DNA of 64,000 bases from Sulfitobacter sp. M39. GTDB taxonomy: Bacteria > Pseudomonadota > Alphaproteobacteria > Rhodobacterales > Rhodobacteraceae. The stretch lies in NCBI RefSeq assembly GCF_021735935.1, contig NZ_WMDZ01000001.1, positions 2,356,001 to 2,420,000 on the forward strand, given 5' to 3'. Positions within the stretch are counted from its first letter, which is position 1. Each line of letters begins with the position of its first letter. Of this stretch, positions 1 to 8,807 are shown one piece after another. The notes below the pieces were generated by a model, which made no database searches, had not been told where the DNA came from, and saw only the letters and a list, made by a program, of their open reading frames with translations. A program made the translations under genes and the position numbers.

Positions 1-240
1 CCGGGCTTTGGTTTCGACGCGCAGCTTTTTCAACAGCGCAAGACGCTCTTCTTTCGTTGTCATCGAAAATGTCTGAAAAGCGCGTTTGGCAGCGTCAACC
101 GCGCGGTCGACATCCGTCGCGTTGCCAAGGCTTACAGTGCCGATTTGCGACGCTGTGGCAGGGTTCATGATGGGCATTGTCGCATCAGAAGCGGGCTCGA
201 CCCAAGCGCCATCAATGTAGAATTTATTGAGTATCAGCAT
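1..240 (-). CDS. aldehyde dehydrogenase family protein, N-terminal fragment (runs off the window)
   Basis: The reverse strand encodes the first 80 residues of a protein beginning MLILNKFYIDGAWVEP and continuing with NPATASQIGTVSLG, the usual opening of NAD(P)-dependent aldehyde dehydrogenases (substrate-binding beta strands before the Rossmann domain). The catalytic Cys and Glu lie beyond the window edge, so activity cannot be judged. It lies 13 bases downstream of the enolase-superfamily gene on the same strand and is probably the last visible gene of the GMC oxidoreductase operon, where it could oxidise the aldehyde made by that enzyme. The family call is solid; the substrate is unknown. 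Confidence 0.85.
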   Translation of the reverse strand, partial: MLILNKFYIDGAWVEPASDATMPIMNPATASQIGTVSLGNATDVDRAVDAAKRAFQTFSMTTKEERLALLKKLRVETKAR

Positions 241-253
241 GAGGAATCCTTTG

Positions 254-1462
254 TCATGGTGTGATAGGTGTTTGCGCCATTTCAAGGTGAAGCGCGTCCC
301 CCTCGTATGGCAGTTTTGCGATTGCGGCGTCGTCAAGCTCTAGCCCCAAGCCGGGTGTGGTAGGAGGAATGACATAGCCGTCTTCCCATGTGATCCCGCC
401 TTTGACGGCAGACATATAGGGCCCGTCAAACGTGCCGATGCTTTCGAGGATCAGGAAATTCGGGGTACAGGTGGCGATGTGAATGTTCGCAGCGGCAACA
501 ATCGGCCCGCAATAAAGATGCGGCGCGATCTGGGCCGACCGTGTTTCCGCCATCGATGCGATTTTTTTGGCTTCCAGCAGCCCGCCGACGCGCCCCAGAT
601 TGATTTGCAGGATCGACGCCGCGCTGACCTCAAGCATGCGGGCGAATTCGTGCTTGGTGCACAGACGCTCGCCGGCGGCGACGGGGATGGATGTAAAGGC
701 CGCCACTTGCGCCATATCGGACGGGTTTTCGGGCGGGATCGGCTCCTCGAACCAAAGCGGATCATAAGGTTCAAGCGCGCGCGCCATGCGTTTTGCCCCC
801 GAAACGGTGAATTGGCCGTGGGTGCCAAACAACAGGTCAGCACGTGTCCCTACGGCTGCACGAATCTCCCGGCAGAACGCGGCACTTAGTGCGATGTCAT
901 CCAGCCCGGGCTGGCGACCATCATAGATCGAAAACGGCCCTGCAGGATCGAATTTCAGCGCGGTAAACCCTTGGTCCACCATGCCAAGCGCCACTTCGGC
1001 AGCAATGGCGGGATCATTATAGGCATTGGGCGTGTCTGGGTCGGGATAGACATCACCGCTTGCGGGATAAATGTAGGAATAGCTGCGCAGACGGTCATGC
1101 ACGCGCCCGCCAAGCAGTTCGTAAACCGGTTTATCAGCGGCCTTTCCGACGATATCCCAGCAGGCCATTTCCAAGCCACTGAACACGCCCATCACGCTGA
1201 CGTCTGGCCGCTGGGTGAAGCCCGCGCCGTAGGATTTGCGGAACAAGGCCTCGATGTGGTGAGGGTCTGCCCCGTCAAAGTGGCGGGCGAACATATCGCG
1301 GGCCATGGCGCAGCAAATCTCAGGGCCGAAGGTAGCATTGTAAATTTCGCCAACGCCGGTGATCCCGCAGGCCGTCGTCACGCGGACAAAGATGAAATAC
1401 CGACCACCATGTCGCGGGGGTGGGTTGCCCACCACAAAAGTCTCTAGCGTTGCAAGTTTCAC
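254..1462 (-). CDS. mandelate racemase/muconate lactonizing enzyme family protein (enolase superfamily)
   Basis: 402 residues, the usual length. The capping domain (about 1-125) is followed by a TIM barrel with the lysine-type motif ALKFD (K170, D172), the metal-ligand segment WFEEP (about 238-241), AGER (E265) and a late IAPH histidine (H315). These enzymes abstract the proton next to a carboxylate and then epimerise, dehydrate or cycloisomerise a sugar acid or similar compound. The segment that usually supplies the first carboxylate metal ligand reads FGTHGQ, with no Asp at the expected place. The start is a GTG preceded by GGAGGA six bases upstream, and it overlaps the stop of the GMC gene as GTGA, so the two are translationally coupled. 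The substrate cannot be read from sequence. Confidence 0.85.
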   Translation of the reverse strand: MKLATLETFVVGNPPPRHGGRYFIFVRVTTACGITGVGEIYNATFGPEICCAMARDMFARHFDGADPHHIEALFRKSYGAGFTQRPDVSVMGVFSGLEMACWDIVGKAADKPVYELLGGRVHDRLRSYSYIYPASGDVYPDPDTPNAYNDPAIAAEVALGMVDQGFTALKFDPAGPFSIYDGRQPGLDDIALSAAFCREIRAAVGTRADLLFGTHGQFTVSGAKRMARALEPYDPLWFEEPIPPENPSDMAQVAAFTSIPVAAGERLCTKHEFARMLEVSAASILQINLGRVGGLLEAKKIASMAETRSAQIAPHLYCGPIVAAANIHIATCTPNFLILESIGTFDGPYMSAVKGGITWEDGYVIPPTTPGLGLELDDAAIAKLPYEGDALHLEMAQTPITP

Positions 1463-3087
1463 GAAGCATCCTCCAAGATCAGATCGGCAGCACGCATGGC
1501 CAACATCAGTGTCGGTGCGTTTGTATTGCCAGAGGTAATATTAGGAAAAGCAGAAGCATCCACCACACGCACGCCGGCCACCCCATAGACCCGCAAACGT
1601 TCATCCAAAACAGCCGTCCTATCATCCGCGCCCATCCGGCAGGTGCAAGATGCATGATACACGGTCGACGCACGCTGCTTGAAATCACCCAGCAAGCCGT
1701 CGTCATCCAGCGCCATCAAGTCCGGTGCTTTGGCTTTGGTTATCACGGCTTTCAAGCTGTCTGCCGCTGCGAACTGTTGAAGCACCCTGCCCGCCTGAAC
1801 CGCCGCGCGCTTGTCTTCGTCGGTAGACAGCGAATTGGGTTGGATGCTGGGTGCCACCTGCGGATCGCTAGACGCGATCGCGACGTGCCCCCTGCTGGTC
1901 GGTCGACAGGGCTGTGCCGAGATCTGAAATCCTGGCGTGCGATCCAGCACCGTCTTGCCCGACGGCGTCATCGCATAAGACGCAGGATTGAAATAGACCT
2001 GCATGTCCGGCACGCGATTGTCAGCGGCAGAACGGACAAACCCGCCCACCTGATTGACCGGAACAGACAAGGGGCCACCGCGTGTAAGAAGGTATTTGGC
2101 CCCCATGCGCAGCCTGCCCAATGTCCCGCCCAACTGCGTGTTCAACGTGGGTTTGGACGCGCCGAACTGGTAGGAAATGGCCAAATGGTCCTGCAACCCC
2201 TGCCCCACCTGCGACAAGTCGCGTACCACCGGGATACCGTGAGACTTCAACAATGCCGCCGGACCAATGCCCGACAACTGCAGCAGCTTGGGCGAATTGA
2301 TCGCGCCAGCACACAAGATGACCTCTTTGCGCGCGGTGATCTGGCTGGTTTTGCCCCCGCGCACGAAGGCTGCCCCCGTCACCTGACCGCCCTCGACCGT
2401 CAGCTGGGTAACATCGGCGTTGCGGATGATCGCGAGGTTCTGACGTCGCTTTGCAGGCCGCAAGAACGCGTCCGCCGAGGACCACCTGAAGCCGCCGCGC
2501 ACTGTACTGCGGTAATACCCGATGCCATCGGACCCCTCAGCATTCAAGTCAGGAATGACGGTATGGCCTACGTCCCGACATGCGTCCAAAAAGGTATTCG
2601 AAAACGGCATCATCCTGTCCGACAAATCCGACACCCAGACCGGACCGTTGCCGCGCGTGCGACGCCCCGTCGGGGTCAGTTCAGAGTGGGTTTCCAGCCG
2701 GTCGTACACGGCACGCACGTTTTCCCAGTGCCACCCCGCGGCCCCTGACTGCGACCAATCGTCAAAATCCTGCCCCAGCCCTCTGATGTATGTCATCGCG
2801 TTGATCGAGCTTGACCCGCCGATCAGCCGCCCTCTGGGCCAACTGATTGAACGGGCATTCAGCCCTGCGTCGGCCTCGGTGCGATAGCCCCAGTTCACAT
2901 GCGGATTGGCGACGTTAATTGCATAGCCCAAAGGCACCTTGACCCAGAACCGCGCATCACTGCCCCCGCTTTCAAGCAGCGCAACGGTGAACCGGCCGCT
3001 CTCTGATAGGCGGTTTGCCATGACGCAACCGGCAGACCCCGCACCGACGACGATGTAATCAAATTCATAATTATCCAACGTGTTCAC
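1459..3087 (-). CDS. GMC family FAD-dependent oxidoreductase (choline dehydrogenase-like)
   Basis: 542 residues, normal for the glucose-methanol-choline family. The N-terminus carries the FAD dinucleotide fold (VVGAGSAGCVMANRL, about 13-27) ending in the acidic LLESGG strand. PRGRLIGGSSSINAM (about 85-98) is the GMC signature, and the C-terminus has YHASCTCRMG with the active-site His and SGNTNAPTLMLA. Such enzymes oxidise primary alcohols to aldehydes using FAD, with quinone or another carrier as acceptor. Together with the aldehyde dehydrogenase and the enolase-superfamily enzyme it suggests an alcohol to aldehyde to acid route. The start is GTG with only a weak ribosome-binding site. The LysR gene diverges 149 bases upstream. 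It could equally be named alcohol dehydrogenase; the substrate is unknown. Confidence 0.85.
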   Translation of the reverse strand: MNTLDNYEFDYIVVGAGSAGCVMANRLSESGRFTVALLESGGSDARFWVKVPLGYAINVANPHVNWGYRTEADAGLNARSISWPRGRLIGGSSSINAMTYIRGLGQDFDDWSQSGAAGWHWENVRAVYDRLETHSELTPTGRRTRGNGPVWVSDLSDRMMPFSNTFLDACRDVGHTVIPDLNAEGSDGIGYYRSTVRGGFRWSSADAFLRPAKRRQNLAIIRNADVTQLTVEGGQVTGAAFVRGGKTSQITARKEVILCAGAINSPKLLQLSGIGPAALLKSHGIPVVRDLSQVGQGLQDHLAISYQFGASKPTLNTQLGGTLGRLRMGAKYLLTRGGPLSVPVNQVGGFVRSAADNRVPDMQVYFNPASYAMTPSGKTVLDRTPGFQISAQPCRPTSRGHVAIASSDPQVAPSIQPNSLSTDEDKRAAVQAGRVLQQFAAADSLKAVITKAKAPDLMALDDDGLLGDFKQRASTVYHASCTCRMGADDRTAVLDERLRVYGVAGVRVVDASAFPNITSGNTNAPTLMLAMRAADLILEDAS

Positions 3088-3236
3088 CCGTTATTCCAAG
3101 TGCCGCCATAAAGAGCGGACCACGCGGGCCCACGCAAACAAACAAACTTGCGGCTTAGGGCTAAATTTGATTGGGCATAAAGGATTGATTGCCAATACGA
3201 ATGACGGCAAGACTGTAGGAAAGATAGGACCCGACC
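3088..3236. promoter_or_regulatory. divergent control region between GMC operon and LysR gene
   Basis: 149 bases separate the divergent GMC and LysR starts, the usual site for a LysR regulator to bind. An inverted repeat ATTGG-N17-CCAAT spans 3170-3196, about 40 bases before the LysR start, in the most AT-rich part. LysR proteins usually bind T-N11-A type dyads, so this is a candidate operator only. No strong -35/-10 pair stands out. Confidence 0.3.
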
Positions 3237-4112
3237 ATGAGACGCCTTCCCCATGTGACTTGGCTCAGCACCTTCGAGGCTGCCGCGCGTCACGGGTCCT
3301 TTGCAGCCGCTGCGGACGAGTTGAGCCTTACACCGGCTGCCGTCAGCCAGCATATCAAACTGCTTGAACAGACATTGCAGATGAAACTGTTTAAACGGCT
3401 GCCCAAAGGTGTAGAGCTGACGGACATCGGGCAGGCCTATGCCCAACCCGTGCGGCAGTCATTCGTCGACCTTCAGACCGCGACCGACGGGCTGTTCCAA
3501 ACCCAGAAACAAACGACGCTGCATGTGCGTGCGTCGATCTCTTTTGGGGTGATCGTTCTCATGCCCCGACTAAACGAATTCCGCGCGCTACACCCGGAGA
3601 TTAACGTGGTTGTGTCAACCACCGTATGGTCCGACCGGATGAGCGACGCGACCATCGACGTGGACATACGGTACGGCAACGGCGACTGGCCAGAGCCCGA
3701 CATTTGGCAATTGCGACGCGGTCATGCGAATTTAATTTGCAGCCCGCAAGTGGCCCGCTCCCTGAGCGCCGATCCAGCCAACCTGAAAACCGCAGACATT
3801 GTGACGATCATCGGCTCTGAAAACGACTGGTCGCGCATGTTTGGCGCGTTGGGGATCGAAACGGCAGCCCCGCCTGTCTGGATGTCCGTCGAGTCCTCTT
3901 TGCTGGCGCTGGAAAGCATCACACCGGGGCGCGGCATCGCAATTGTCGATACGTTGTTTACTGACAGTTACGTCAAAAAAGGCACGTTGACGGTCCCATT
4001 CAAGCAGTCCGTGCCGACCACCCAGAATTTCTATTTGGTCGCCGACCCAGATCGCAAAACCCGCCCCGCAGTCGCCTGCTTTCGAGAGTGGATTGAATCA
4101 ATTCTGAAGTGA
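3237..4112 (+). CDS. LysR family transcriptional regulator (GcvA-like)
   Basis: 291 residues. The N-terminal winged helix-turn-helix (about 5-62) contains TFEAAARHGSFAAAADEL and TPAAVSQHIKLLEQ, with MKLFKRLPKGVELT at the wing, which resembles the GcvA subgroup. The rest (about 90-291) is the periplasmic-binding-protein-like effector domain. ATG is preceded by AGGA seven bases upstream. It diverges from the GMC/enolase/aldehyde dehydrogenase operon and is most likely its regulator, responding to the substrate or an intermediate. That link is an inference from position. Confidence 0.9.
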   Translation: MRRLPHVTWLSTFEAAARHGSFAAAADELSLTPAAVSQHIKLLEQTLQMKLFKRLPKGVELTDIGQAYAQPVRQSFVDLQTATDGLFQTQKQTTLHVRASISFGVIVLMPRLNEFRALHPEINVVVSTTVWSDRMSDATIDVDIRYGNGDWPEPDIWQLRRGHANLICSPQVARSLSADPANLKTADIVTIIGSENDWSRMFGALGIETAAPPVWMSVESSLLALESITPGRGIAIVDTLFTDSYVKKGTLTVPFKQSVPTTQNFYLVADPDRKTRPAVACFREWIESILK

Positions 4113-4215
4113 ACGGGGCGCAAAAGCACCTAGGGTAGGCTTGACGGTCCACCGTGCGGGCCACGCCCAAATGCACCCGTGTGACAGGCCGCTCCGACGA
4201 TTTAAACGGAAGAAA

Positions 4216-4235
4216 GGGTGCCCGATGGGGCACCC
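4216..4235. terminator. hairpin in the convergent space after the LysR gene
   Basis: GGGTGCCC pairs perfectly with GGGCACCC around a four-base GATG loop, about 100 bases after the LysR stop. On the reverse strand it is followed by TTTCTTCC. With the second hairpin at 4334-4355 it would separate the convergent LysR and nrdJ transcripts. No long T run on the forward strand, so terminator function is inferred. Confidence 0.45.
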
Positions 4236-4333
4236 TGAGTTTCGCCTGACCTTGCTCATCGTTCACCGCTCGTTTGTTTTATGCCTGCGGCAAGGCCAGC
4301 GTTAGGGGCAAGCGCACCTGCCCCATGTAGAAA

Positions 4334-4355
4334 GCCCCGACCACAAGGCCGGGGC
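4334..4355 (-). terminator. terminator of nrdJ
   Basis: GCCCCG and CGGGGC flank a ten-base loop just after the nrdJ stop codon. Read on the reverse strand the stem is followed by TTTC, and on the forward strand by GTTTGTCTT, so it may work both ways. Confidence 0.5.
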
Positions 4356-4362
4356 GTTTGTC

Positions 4363-7300
4363 TTAGCTGCAGCCGGACGTGCCGCCGCAGGTGTTGCACT
4401 TCATGCAGGTGCCGTTGCGGACCAGCGTGTAGTTGCCGCACTCTCCGCAGGCTTCGCCCTCGTAGCCCTGCATCTTTGCCTTGGTGCGGGCGTCCATGCT
4501 GACCGCGCCGCTGGATACCGCTGTGGTCGATCCCATGCTGGCCGCAAGCGAGGCTTGGCCAGCCTGTGGCATCACACGGTCAAGCGTCTGCGTGTCGCCC
4601 TGCCCCTGCCCGCCTTGCAGCAGCACCAGATCCTGCGGCAGACGGTTGCGCAGATACCCCGTAGAGCTGATCTGCTTGAGCACCTCGAGCGAGCGGTTGG
4701 CGGCGGTTTCGGAGATCTCCGCCACATTGGCAACGCTTTCCTGATCGCCGCGGCCGAGGCTGTCAAAGCTGGCCCCTTCGGGTTGAACATGCGCCAGATC
4801 GGTACGGTCCAGATAGGACACGGCCAGCTCGCGGAACACATAGTCAAGGATCGACGTCGCGTTCTTGATGCTGTCGTTGCCCTGCACCATGCCAGCGGGT
4901 TCGAACTTGGTGAAGGTGAAGGCGTCGACGAATTCCTCAAGCGGGACGCCGTATTGCAGACCCACGGACACAGCGATGGCAAAGTTGTTCATCATTGCAC
5001 GGAAGCCCGCGCCTTCCTTGTGCATGTCGATAAAGATCTCGCCCAAGGAGCCGTCTTCGTATTCACCGGTGCGTAAATAGACCTTGTGCCCGCCTACATT
5101 GGCCTTTTGGGTATACCCCTTGCGGCGCTGAGGCATCTTTTCGCGGTGCGATTTGATGATCTCTTTGACGATGACCTTCTCTACGATCTTTTCGGCCAGC
5201 ACGGTGGCTTTCTCGTGGGTGGTGCCGCTTTCCAGCGTTTCGGCTGCTTCGTCATCATCCTCGACCAATGCAGAGGCCAGAGGCTGCGACAGTTTCGATC
5301 CGTCGCGGTACAGCGCGTTGGCTTTGACACCAAGCGACCACGACAGCTCGTATGCGTTTTGGCAATCCTCGATGGTGGCATCATTTGGCATGTTGATCGT
5401 CTTCGAGATCGCGCCAGAGATGAAGCTTTGCGCCGCCGCCATCATGTAGATGTGGCTGTTGACGGATAGGTAACGTTTGCCCTTCTTGCCACAGGGATTG
5501 GCGCAGTCGAAGATGCCGTAGTGTTCGGGCTTGAGGTGCGGCGCGCCTTCCAGCGTCATCGTACCGCAAACATGGTCGTTGGCCGCCTCAATGTCTTTCT
5601 TGGAAAAGCCCAGGGATTTCAGCAGGTCAAACGTCGGGTCGTTCAGCTTTTCGGCAGGGATGCCAAGGACTTGCGTGCAGAACTCCTCGCCCAACGTCCA
5701 TTGATTGAAGACAAAGCGGATGTCGAAGGCCTGCGCCAGCGCCGCGTCGATCTTGGCCAGCTCGTTGGGGCCAAAACCGTGTCCGACCAGCGTGGTGTGG
5801 TTGATCGCAGGGGCGTTGCCGATGGTGCCGTGCCCGACGGCATAGCCGACGATCTCTTCGATCTGAGCCGAGCCGTAGCCAAGCTTTTCAAGCGCTGCGG
5901 GTACCGACTGGTTGATGATCTTGAAATAGCCACCGCCCGCGAGCTTCTTGAATTTCACCAGCGCAAAGTCAGGCTCGATCCCGGTTGTGTCGCAATCCAT
6001 CACCAGACCGATGGTGCCCGTAGGCGCGATCACAGAGGTTTGCGCGTTGCGGTACCCGTGCTTTTCGCCAAGACGCAGGGCTTCGTCCCAGGTCGCGGTG
6101 GCGATGTCGATCAGGTTGGCTTGCGGGCAGTTTGCGTGATCCAGTGGCACGGGCTTGACCGAAAGTGCCTCGTAGCCATCGGCCTTGCCGTGGGCCGCGT
6201 TGCGGTGGTTGCGGATCACGCGCAGCATATGGTCGGCGTTCTTGGCGTGGCCGGGGAAGGCCCCCAGTTCGCCCGCCATCTCGGCGGAGGTGGCATAGGA
6301 AACGCCCGTCATGATCGCGGTCAGCGCCCCGCAAAGCGCACGACCCTCGTCGCTGTCGTAGCTAAAGCCCATGTTCATCAGCAGACCGCCGATGTTGGCA
6401 TAGCCCAGACCCAGCGTGCGGAAATCATAGGACCGCTGCGCGATTTCCTTGGACGGGAACTGCGCCATCATCACCGAGATTTCGAGCGTGACGGTCCACA
6501 GACGCGAGGCGTGCATATAGTCTTCGACCATGAACTCCCCGTCTTGCAGGAAGGTCAGCAGGTTCATCGACGCAAGGTTACAGGCCGTGTCATCCAGGAA
6601 CATGTATTCGGAACAAGGATTTGACCCGCGGATCGCGCCGTCTTCGGGGCATGTATGCCAGTCGTTTACCGTGTCGTGATACTGGATGCCGGGATCGGCG
6701 CAGGCCCATGCGGCGTGGCCGACTTGCTCCCACAGATCACGGGCGCGGATGGTTTTCGACACGCGCCCTGTGGTGCGGTCCAGCAGCTCCCAATCGGCGT
6801 CTTTTTCGACGGCATGCAGGAAAGCGTTGGTCACCCGGATCGAGTTATTGGAGTTCTGGCCCGAGACCGAGGAATAGGCTTCGGAATCCCAGTCGGTGTC
6901 ATAGGTCGGGAATTCGATCGAGGTATGACCCTGCTTGGCGTAATCCAGCACGCGCTTGACGTATGTCTCTGGGATCGCGCATTTTTTCGCGCCTCGGATC
7001 GCGGCCTTCAACTGGTCGTTCTTGGCGGGGTCATAGGCGTCCGCCTCTGCGCCGTCCCATGCTTTGATCGCGGCAAACAGCTTGTTCAGCTCGCGTTCAT
7101 GCATCTTCGAGCCAGCGACGATGCTCGCCACCTTTTGCTCTTCGATGACCTTCCAGTTGATGAAATCCTCGATATCGGGGTGGTCCGCATCAACGATGAC
7201 CATCTTGGCCGCGCGGCGTGTGGTGCCGCCCGATTTGATCGCGCCTGCCGCGCGGTCACCGATTTTCAAAAAGCCCATCAAGCCAGAGGATTTACCCCCG

Positions 7301-8016
7301 CCCGACAGTTTCTCGCCCGCCGCCCGCAGGCTCGAGAAGTTGGTGCCGGTACCGGAACCGTATTTGAACAGACGCGCCTCGCGGACCCACAGGTCCATAA
7401 TGCCGCCGTCACCTACCAGATCGTCAGCGACAGACTGGATGAAACAAGCGTGGGGCTGAGGATGCTCGTAAGACGATGTCGACCGCGTCAGCTTGCCGGA
7501 TTTATAATCGACATAGTAATGCCCCTGCGCGGGACCATCGATACCGTAAGCCCAATGCAGACCGGTGTTGAACCATTGCGGGCTGTTAGGTGCGCCGCGC
7601 TGGCTGGCTAGGATGTGGCGCATCTCGTCATAATAGGCTTGGGCGTCTTCTTCAGTGGTGAAATAGCCACCTTTCCAACCCCAATAGGCCCAAGCGCCCG
7701 CCAGACGGTCGAACACTTGCTTCGACGAGGTCTCGCCGCCCATGGTCGCATCATCGGTAGGCACCGAGCGCCAGAGGAATTCTGGCACGCCCTTTTCCTT
7801 GACCTTCTTGGTCTCGGACGGGACGCCTGCCTTGCGGAAATATTTCTGGGCGATCACATCAGAGGCGACCTGGCTCCAGCTGGAGGGCACTTCGACGTTA
7901 TCGAGGCGAAAGACCACCGACCCGTCAGGATTGCGGATTTCGGAGGCTGTGCTCACAAAGTCCAGTTCTGCGTAGGCATCCTGACCGGATCGCGTGAATT
8001 TTCTCTCGATTTTCAT
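4363..8016 (-). CDS. nrdJ: vitamin B12-dependent (class II) ribonucleoside-diphosphate reductase
   Basis: 1217 residues, typical of the long alphaproteobacterial NrdJ. It reduces ribonucleotides to deoxyribonucleotides with adenosylcobalamin as radical source, in aerobic or anaerobic conditions. Visible hallmarks are [12 protein letters not shown], the active-site strand [18 protein letters not shown] (466-483, Cys468), the phosphate-binding [20 protein letters not shown], and a second Cys strand [14 protein letters not shown]. The last 30 residues hold two close Cys pairs ([15 protein letters not shown]), a C-terminal zinc-like module that probably carries the redox thiols. No nrdA/nrdB genes are in the window. 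The 640 bases upstream hold a possible folded leader, DnaA boxes and a weak NrdR-like box. The start is ATG at 8016. Confidence 0.97.
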   Translation of the reverse strand: MKIERKFTRSGQDAYAELDFVSTASEIRNPDGSVVFRLDNVEVPSSWSQVASDVIAQKYFRKAGVPSETKKVKEKGVPEFLWRSVPTDDATMGGETSSKQVFDRLAGAWAYWGWKGGYFTTEEDAQAYYDEMRHILASQRGAPNSPQWFNTGLHWAYGIDGPAQGHYYVDYKSGKLTRSTSSYEHPQPHACFIQSVADDLVGDGGIMDLWVREARLFKYGSGTGTNFSSLRAAGEKLSGGGKSSGLMGFLKIGDRAAGAIKSGGTTRRAAKMVIVDADHPDIEDFINWKVIEEQKVASIVAGSKMHERELNKLFAAIKAWDGAEADAYDPAKNDQLKAAIRGAKKCAIPETYVKRVLDYAKQGHTSIEFPTYDTDWDSEAYSSVSGQNSNNSIRVTNAFLHAVEKDADWELLDRTTGRVSKTIRARDLWEQVGHAAWACADPGIQYHDTVNDWHTCPEDGAIRGSNPCSEYMFLDDTACNLASMNLLTFLQDGEFMVEDYMHASRLWTVTLEISVMMAQFPSKEIAQRSYDFRTLGLGYANIGGLLMNMGFSYDSDEGRALCGALTAIMTGVSYATSAEMAGELGAFPGHAKNADHMLRVIRNHRNAAHGKADGYEALSVKPVPLDHANCPQANLIDIATATWDEALRLGEKHGYRNAQTSVIAPTGTIGLVMDCDTTGIEPDFALVKFKKLAGGGYFKIINQSVPAALEKLGYGSAQIEEIVGYAVGHGTIGNAPAINHTTLVGHGFGPNELAKIDAALAQAFDIRFVFNQWTLGEEFCTQVLGIPAEKLNDPTFDLLKSLGFSKKDIEAANDHVCGTMTLEGAPHLKPEHYGIFDCANPCGKKGKRYLSVNSHIYMMAAAQSFISGAISKTINMPNDATIEDCQNAYELSWSLGVKANALYRDGSKLSQPLASALVEDDDEAAETLESGTTHEKATVLAEKIVEKVIVKEIIKSHREKMPQRRKGYTQKANVGGHKVYLRTGEYEDGSLGEIFIDMHKEGAGFRAMMNNFAIAVSVGLQYGVPLEEFVDAFTFTKFEPAGMVQGNDSIKNATSILDYVFRELAVSYLDRTDLAHVQPEGASFDSLGRGDQESVANVAEISETAANRSLEVLKQISSTGYLRNRLPQDLVLLQGGQGQGDTQTLDRVMPQAGQASLAASMGSTTAVSSGAVSMDARTKAKMQGYEGEACGECGNYTLVRNGTCMKCNTCGGTSGCS

Positions 8017-8049
8017 AAGTGCTGCCCCAAATTTTCAAACTCTCAACCA

Positions 8050-8115
8050 GCGGCATGATCGGGCCGCCAAACCTATCGCCGGTGTGCATCGTCTCCCGCA
8101 CCCGCATCAGGTTGG
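8050..8115 (-). promoter_or_regulatory. possible structured leader in front of nrdJ
   Basis: Reading toward nrdJ, the segment 8115-8067 can close as CCAACCT with AGGTTTGG and holds an inner pairing GGTGC/GCAC around a GGGAGACGAT loop. It is followed by a second hairpin GCGGC/GCCGC (8050-8067) about 35 bases before the nrdJ start. It could be a regulatory RNA. The loop has a short resemblance to the B12-box core, and ACCTGAT...CCGGCG resembles part of the TPP element, but neither consensus is complete. Treated as unclassified. Confidence 0.3.
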
Positions 8116-8373
8116 TCTTGGATCTAGCCGTTTAACCGGCGCAAATGTGCGAAACCCAATGTCACCCGATCAGCATGCCATCTTTGAAATTCACCAGATG
8201 TAGTGGCCTGCCCGTCGATTTACACAAACTGGCGTATGCAGCCCTATTGGGTCAACGGCTTTATTATCGAAATAAGGGAAGTTGAGTCTTGACCGGATCG
8301 GCATTTTTTGAAGCTTCGGTCGGCACGGTGATTCAGCGAAATGATATGCACAGACAGCGGATCACGAGGGTGC

Positions 8374-8498
8374 TTTTCCACACCGCGGATAAAGTTAATA
8401 AACGCTAAGGTTTAGCGCGGCTGGCTCATGTATCGCTTGAGTTATCCACAAAATCCCCGACAACGGGCTGGGGATAAACATGGCGGAACTGTGGACGA
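8374..8498. promoter_or_regulatory. DnaA-box cluster upstream of nrdJ
   Basis: A perfect DnaA box TTATCCACA lies at 8442-8450. A one-mismatch box TTTTCCACA is at 8374-8382, an inverted one-mismatch box TGGGGATAA at 8469-8477, and a weaker TGTGGACGA at 8490-8498. Ribonucleotide reductase genes are known DnaA targets in other bacteria, so this may tie nrdJ expression to replication initiation. The sites are seen; their use is inferred. Confidence 0.5.
8403..8417. repeat. perfect palindrome CGCTAA-GGT-TTAGCG
   Basis: A 15-base perfect dyad (six-base arms, three-base centre) sits between two DnaA boxes, about 390 bases upstream of nrdJ. It could be an operator for a dimeric regulator. The factor is unknown. 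Confidence 0.4.
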
Positions 8499-8631
8499 TA
8501 AAAATTTATGCAGCCACCAGATATAGGTTCGCAAACCCGGCCGTCTCACCAGATTTAGAGCGTGCATCTGTGGCAAAAAAGAAAGACTGCACACAAATAC
8601 AGCGTTCTGATCTGCATGAAGCAGATCAGGA

Positions 8632-8647
8632 ACACTATATGTGGTGG
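8632..8647. promoter_or_regulatory. weak NrdR-box-like sequence
   Basis: ACACTATATGTGGTGG matches 13 of 16 positions of the NrdR consensus ACACWATATATWGTGT as I recall it. It is about 615 bases from the nrdJ start and only ten bases from tRNA-Pro, and I see no second box at the usual helical spacing. A chance match is quite possible. Confidence 0.25.
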
Positions 8648-8656
8648 TTCTTAAAG

Positions 8657-8733
8657 TGGTCGGGGCGAGAAGATTCGAACTTCCGACCCCCTGTACCCAA
8701 AACAGGTGCGCTACCAGGCTGCGCCACGCCCCG
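8657..8733 (-). tRNA. tRNA-Pro (anticodon TGG)
   Basis: The reverse strand folds into a full cloverleaf: acceptor stem CGGGGCG/CGCCCCG, D arm with GCCTGGTAGC, anticodon stem CCTGT/ACAGG around the loop TTTGGGT (anticodon TGG, proline), and a T arm containing GTTCGAATC. The CCA tail is encoded (TGG at 8657-8659 on the forward strand), giving 77 bases. No intron. It stands alone between nrdJ and the DUF192 gene. Confidence 0.97.
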
Positions 8734-8783
8734 ACTGCGGCCTACTTAGCCCCAAGCAATCGGATTGAAAAGCCCTAAGTTCA

Positions 8784-8802
8784 CAGAAAATGATAGTTTC
8801 TG
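8784..8802. repeat. short inverted repeat between tRNA-Pro and the DUF192 gene
   Basis: CAGAAA and TTTCTG flank seven bases just past the stop of the DUF192 gene. It may act as a weak terminator for that gene. Without a GC-rich stem this is uncertain. Confidence 0.25.
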
Positions 8803-8807
8803 ACGAT

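Noticed and set aside
8016..8300. Cobalamin or TPP riboswitch before nrdJ
   Set aside because: Short matches to the B12-box core and to the TPP ACCTGAT/CCGGCG parts exist, but the other obligatory blocks are missing or in the wrong order. Kept only as an unclassified candidate leader.
8374..8498. Chromosomal replication origin
   Set aside because: DnaA boxes are present, but none of the usual alphaproteobacterial origin neighbours (dnaA, hemE, parAB, gidA) is near; nrdJ regulation is simpler.
8480..8749. Open frame of 89 codons on the forward strand
   Set aside because: It reads straight across the antisense of tRNA-Pro; the [21 protein letters not shown] tail is a well-known artefact of tRNA genes.
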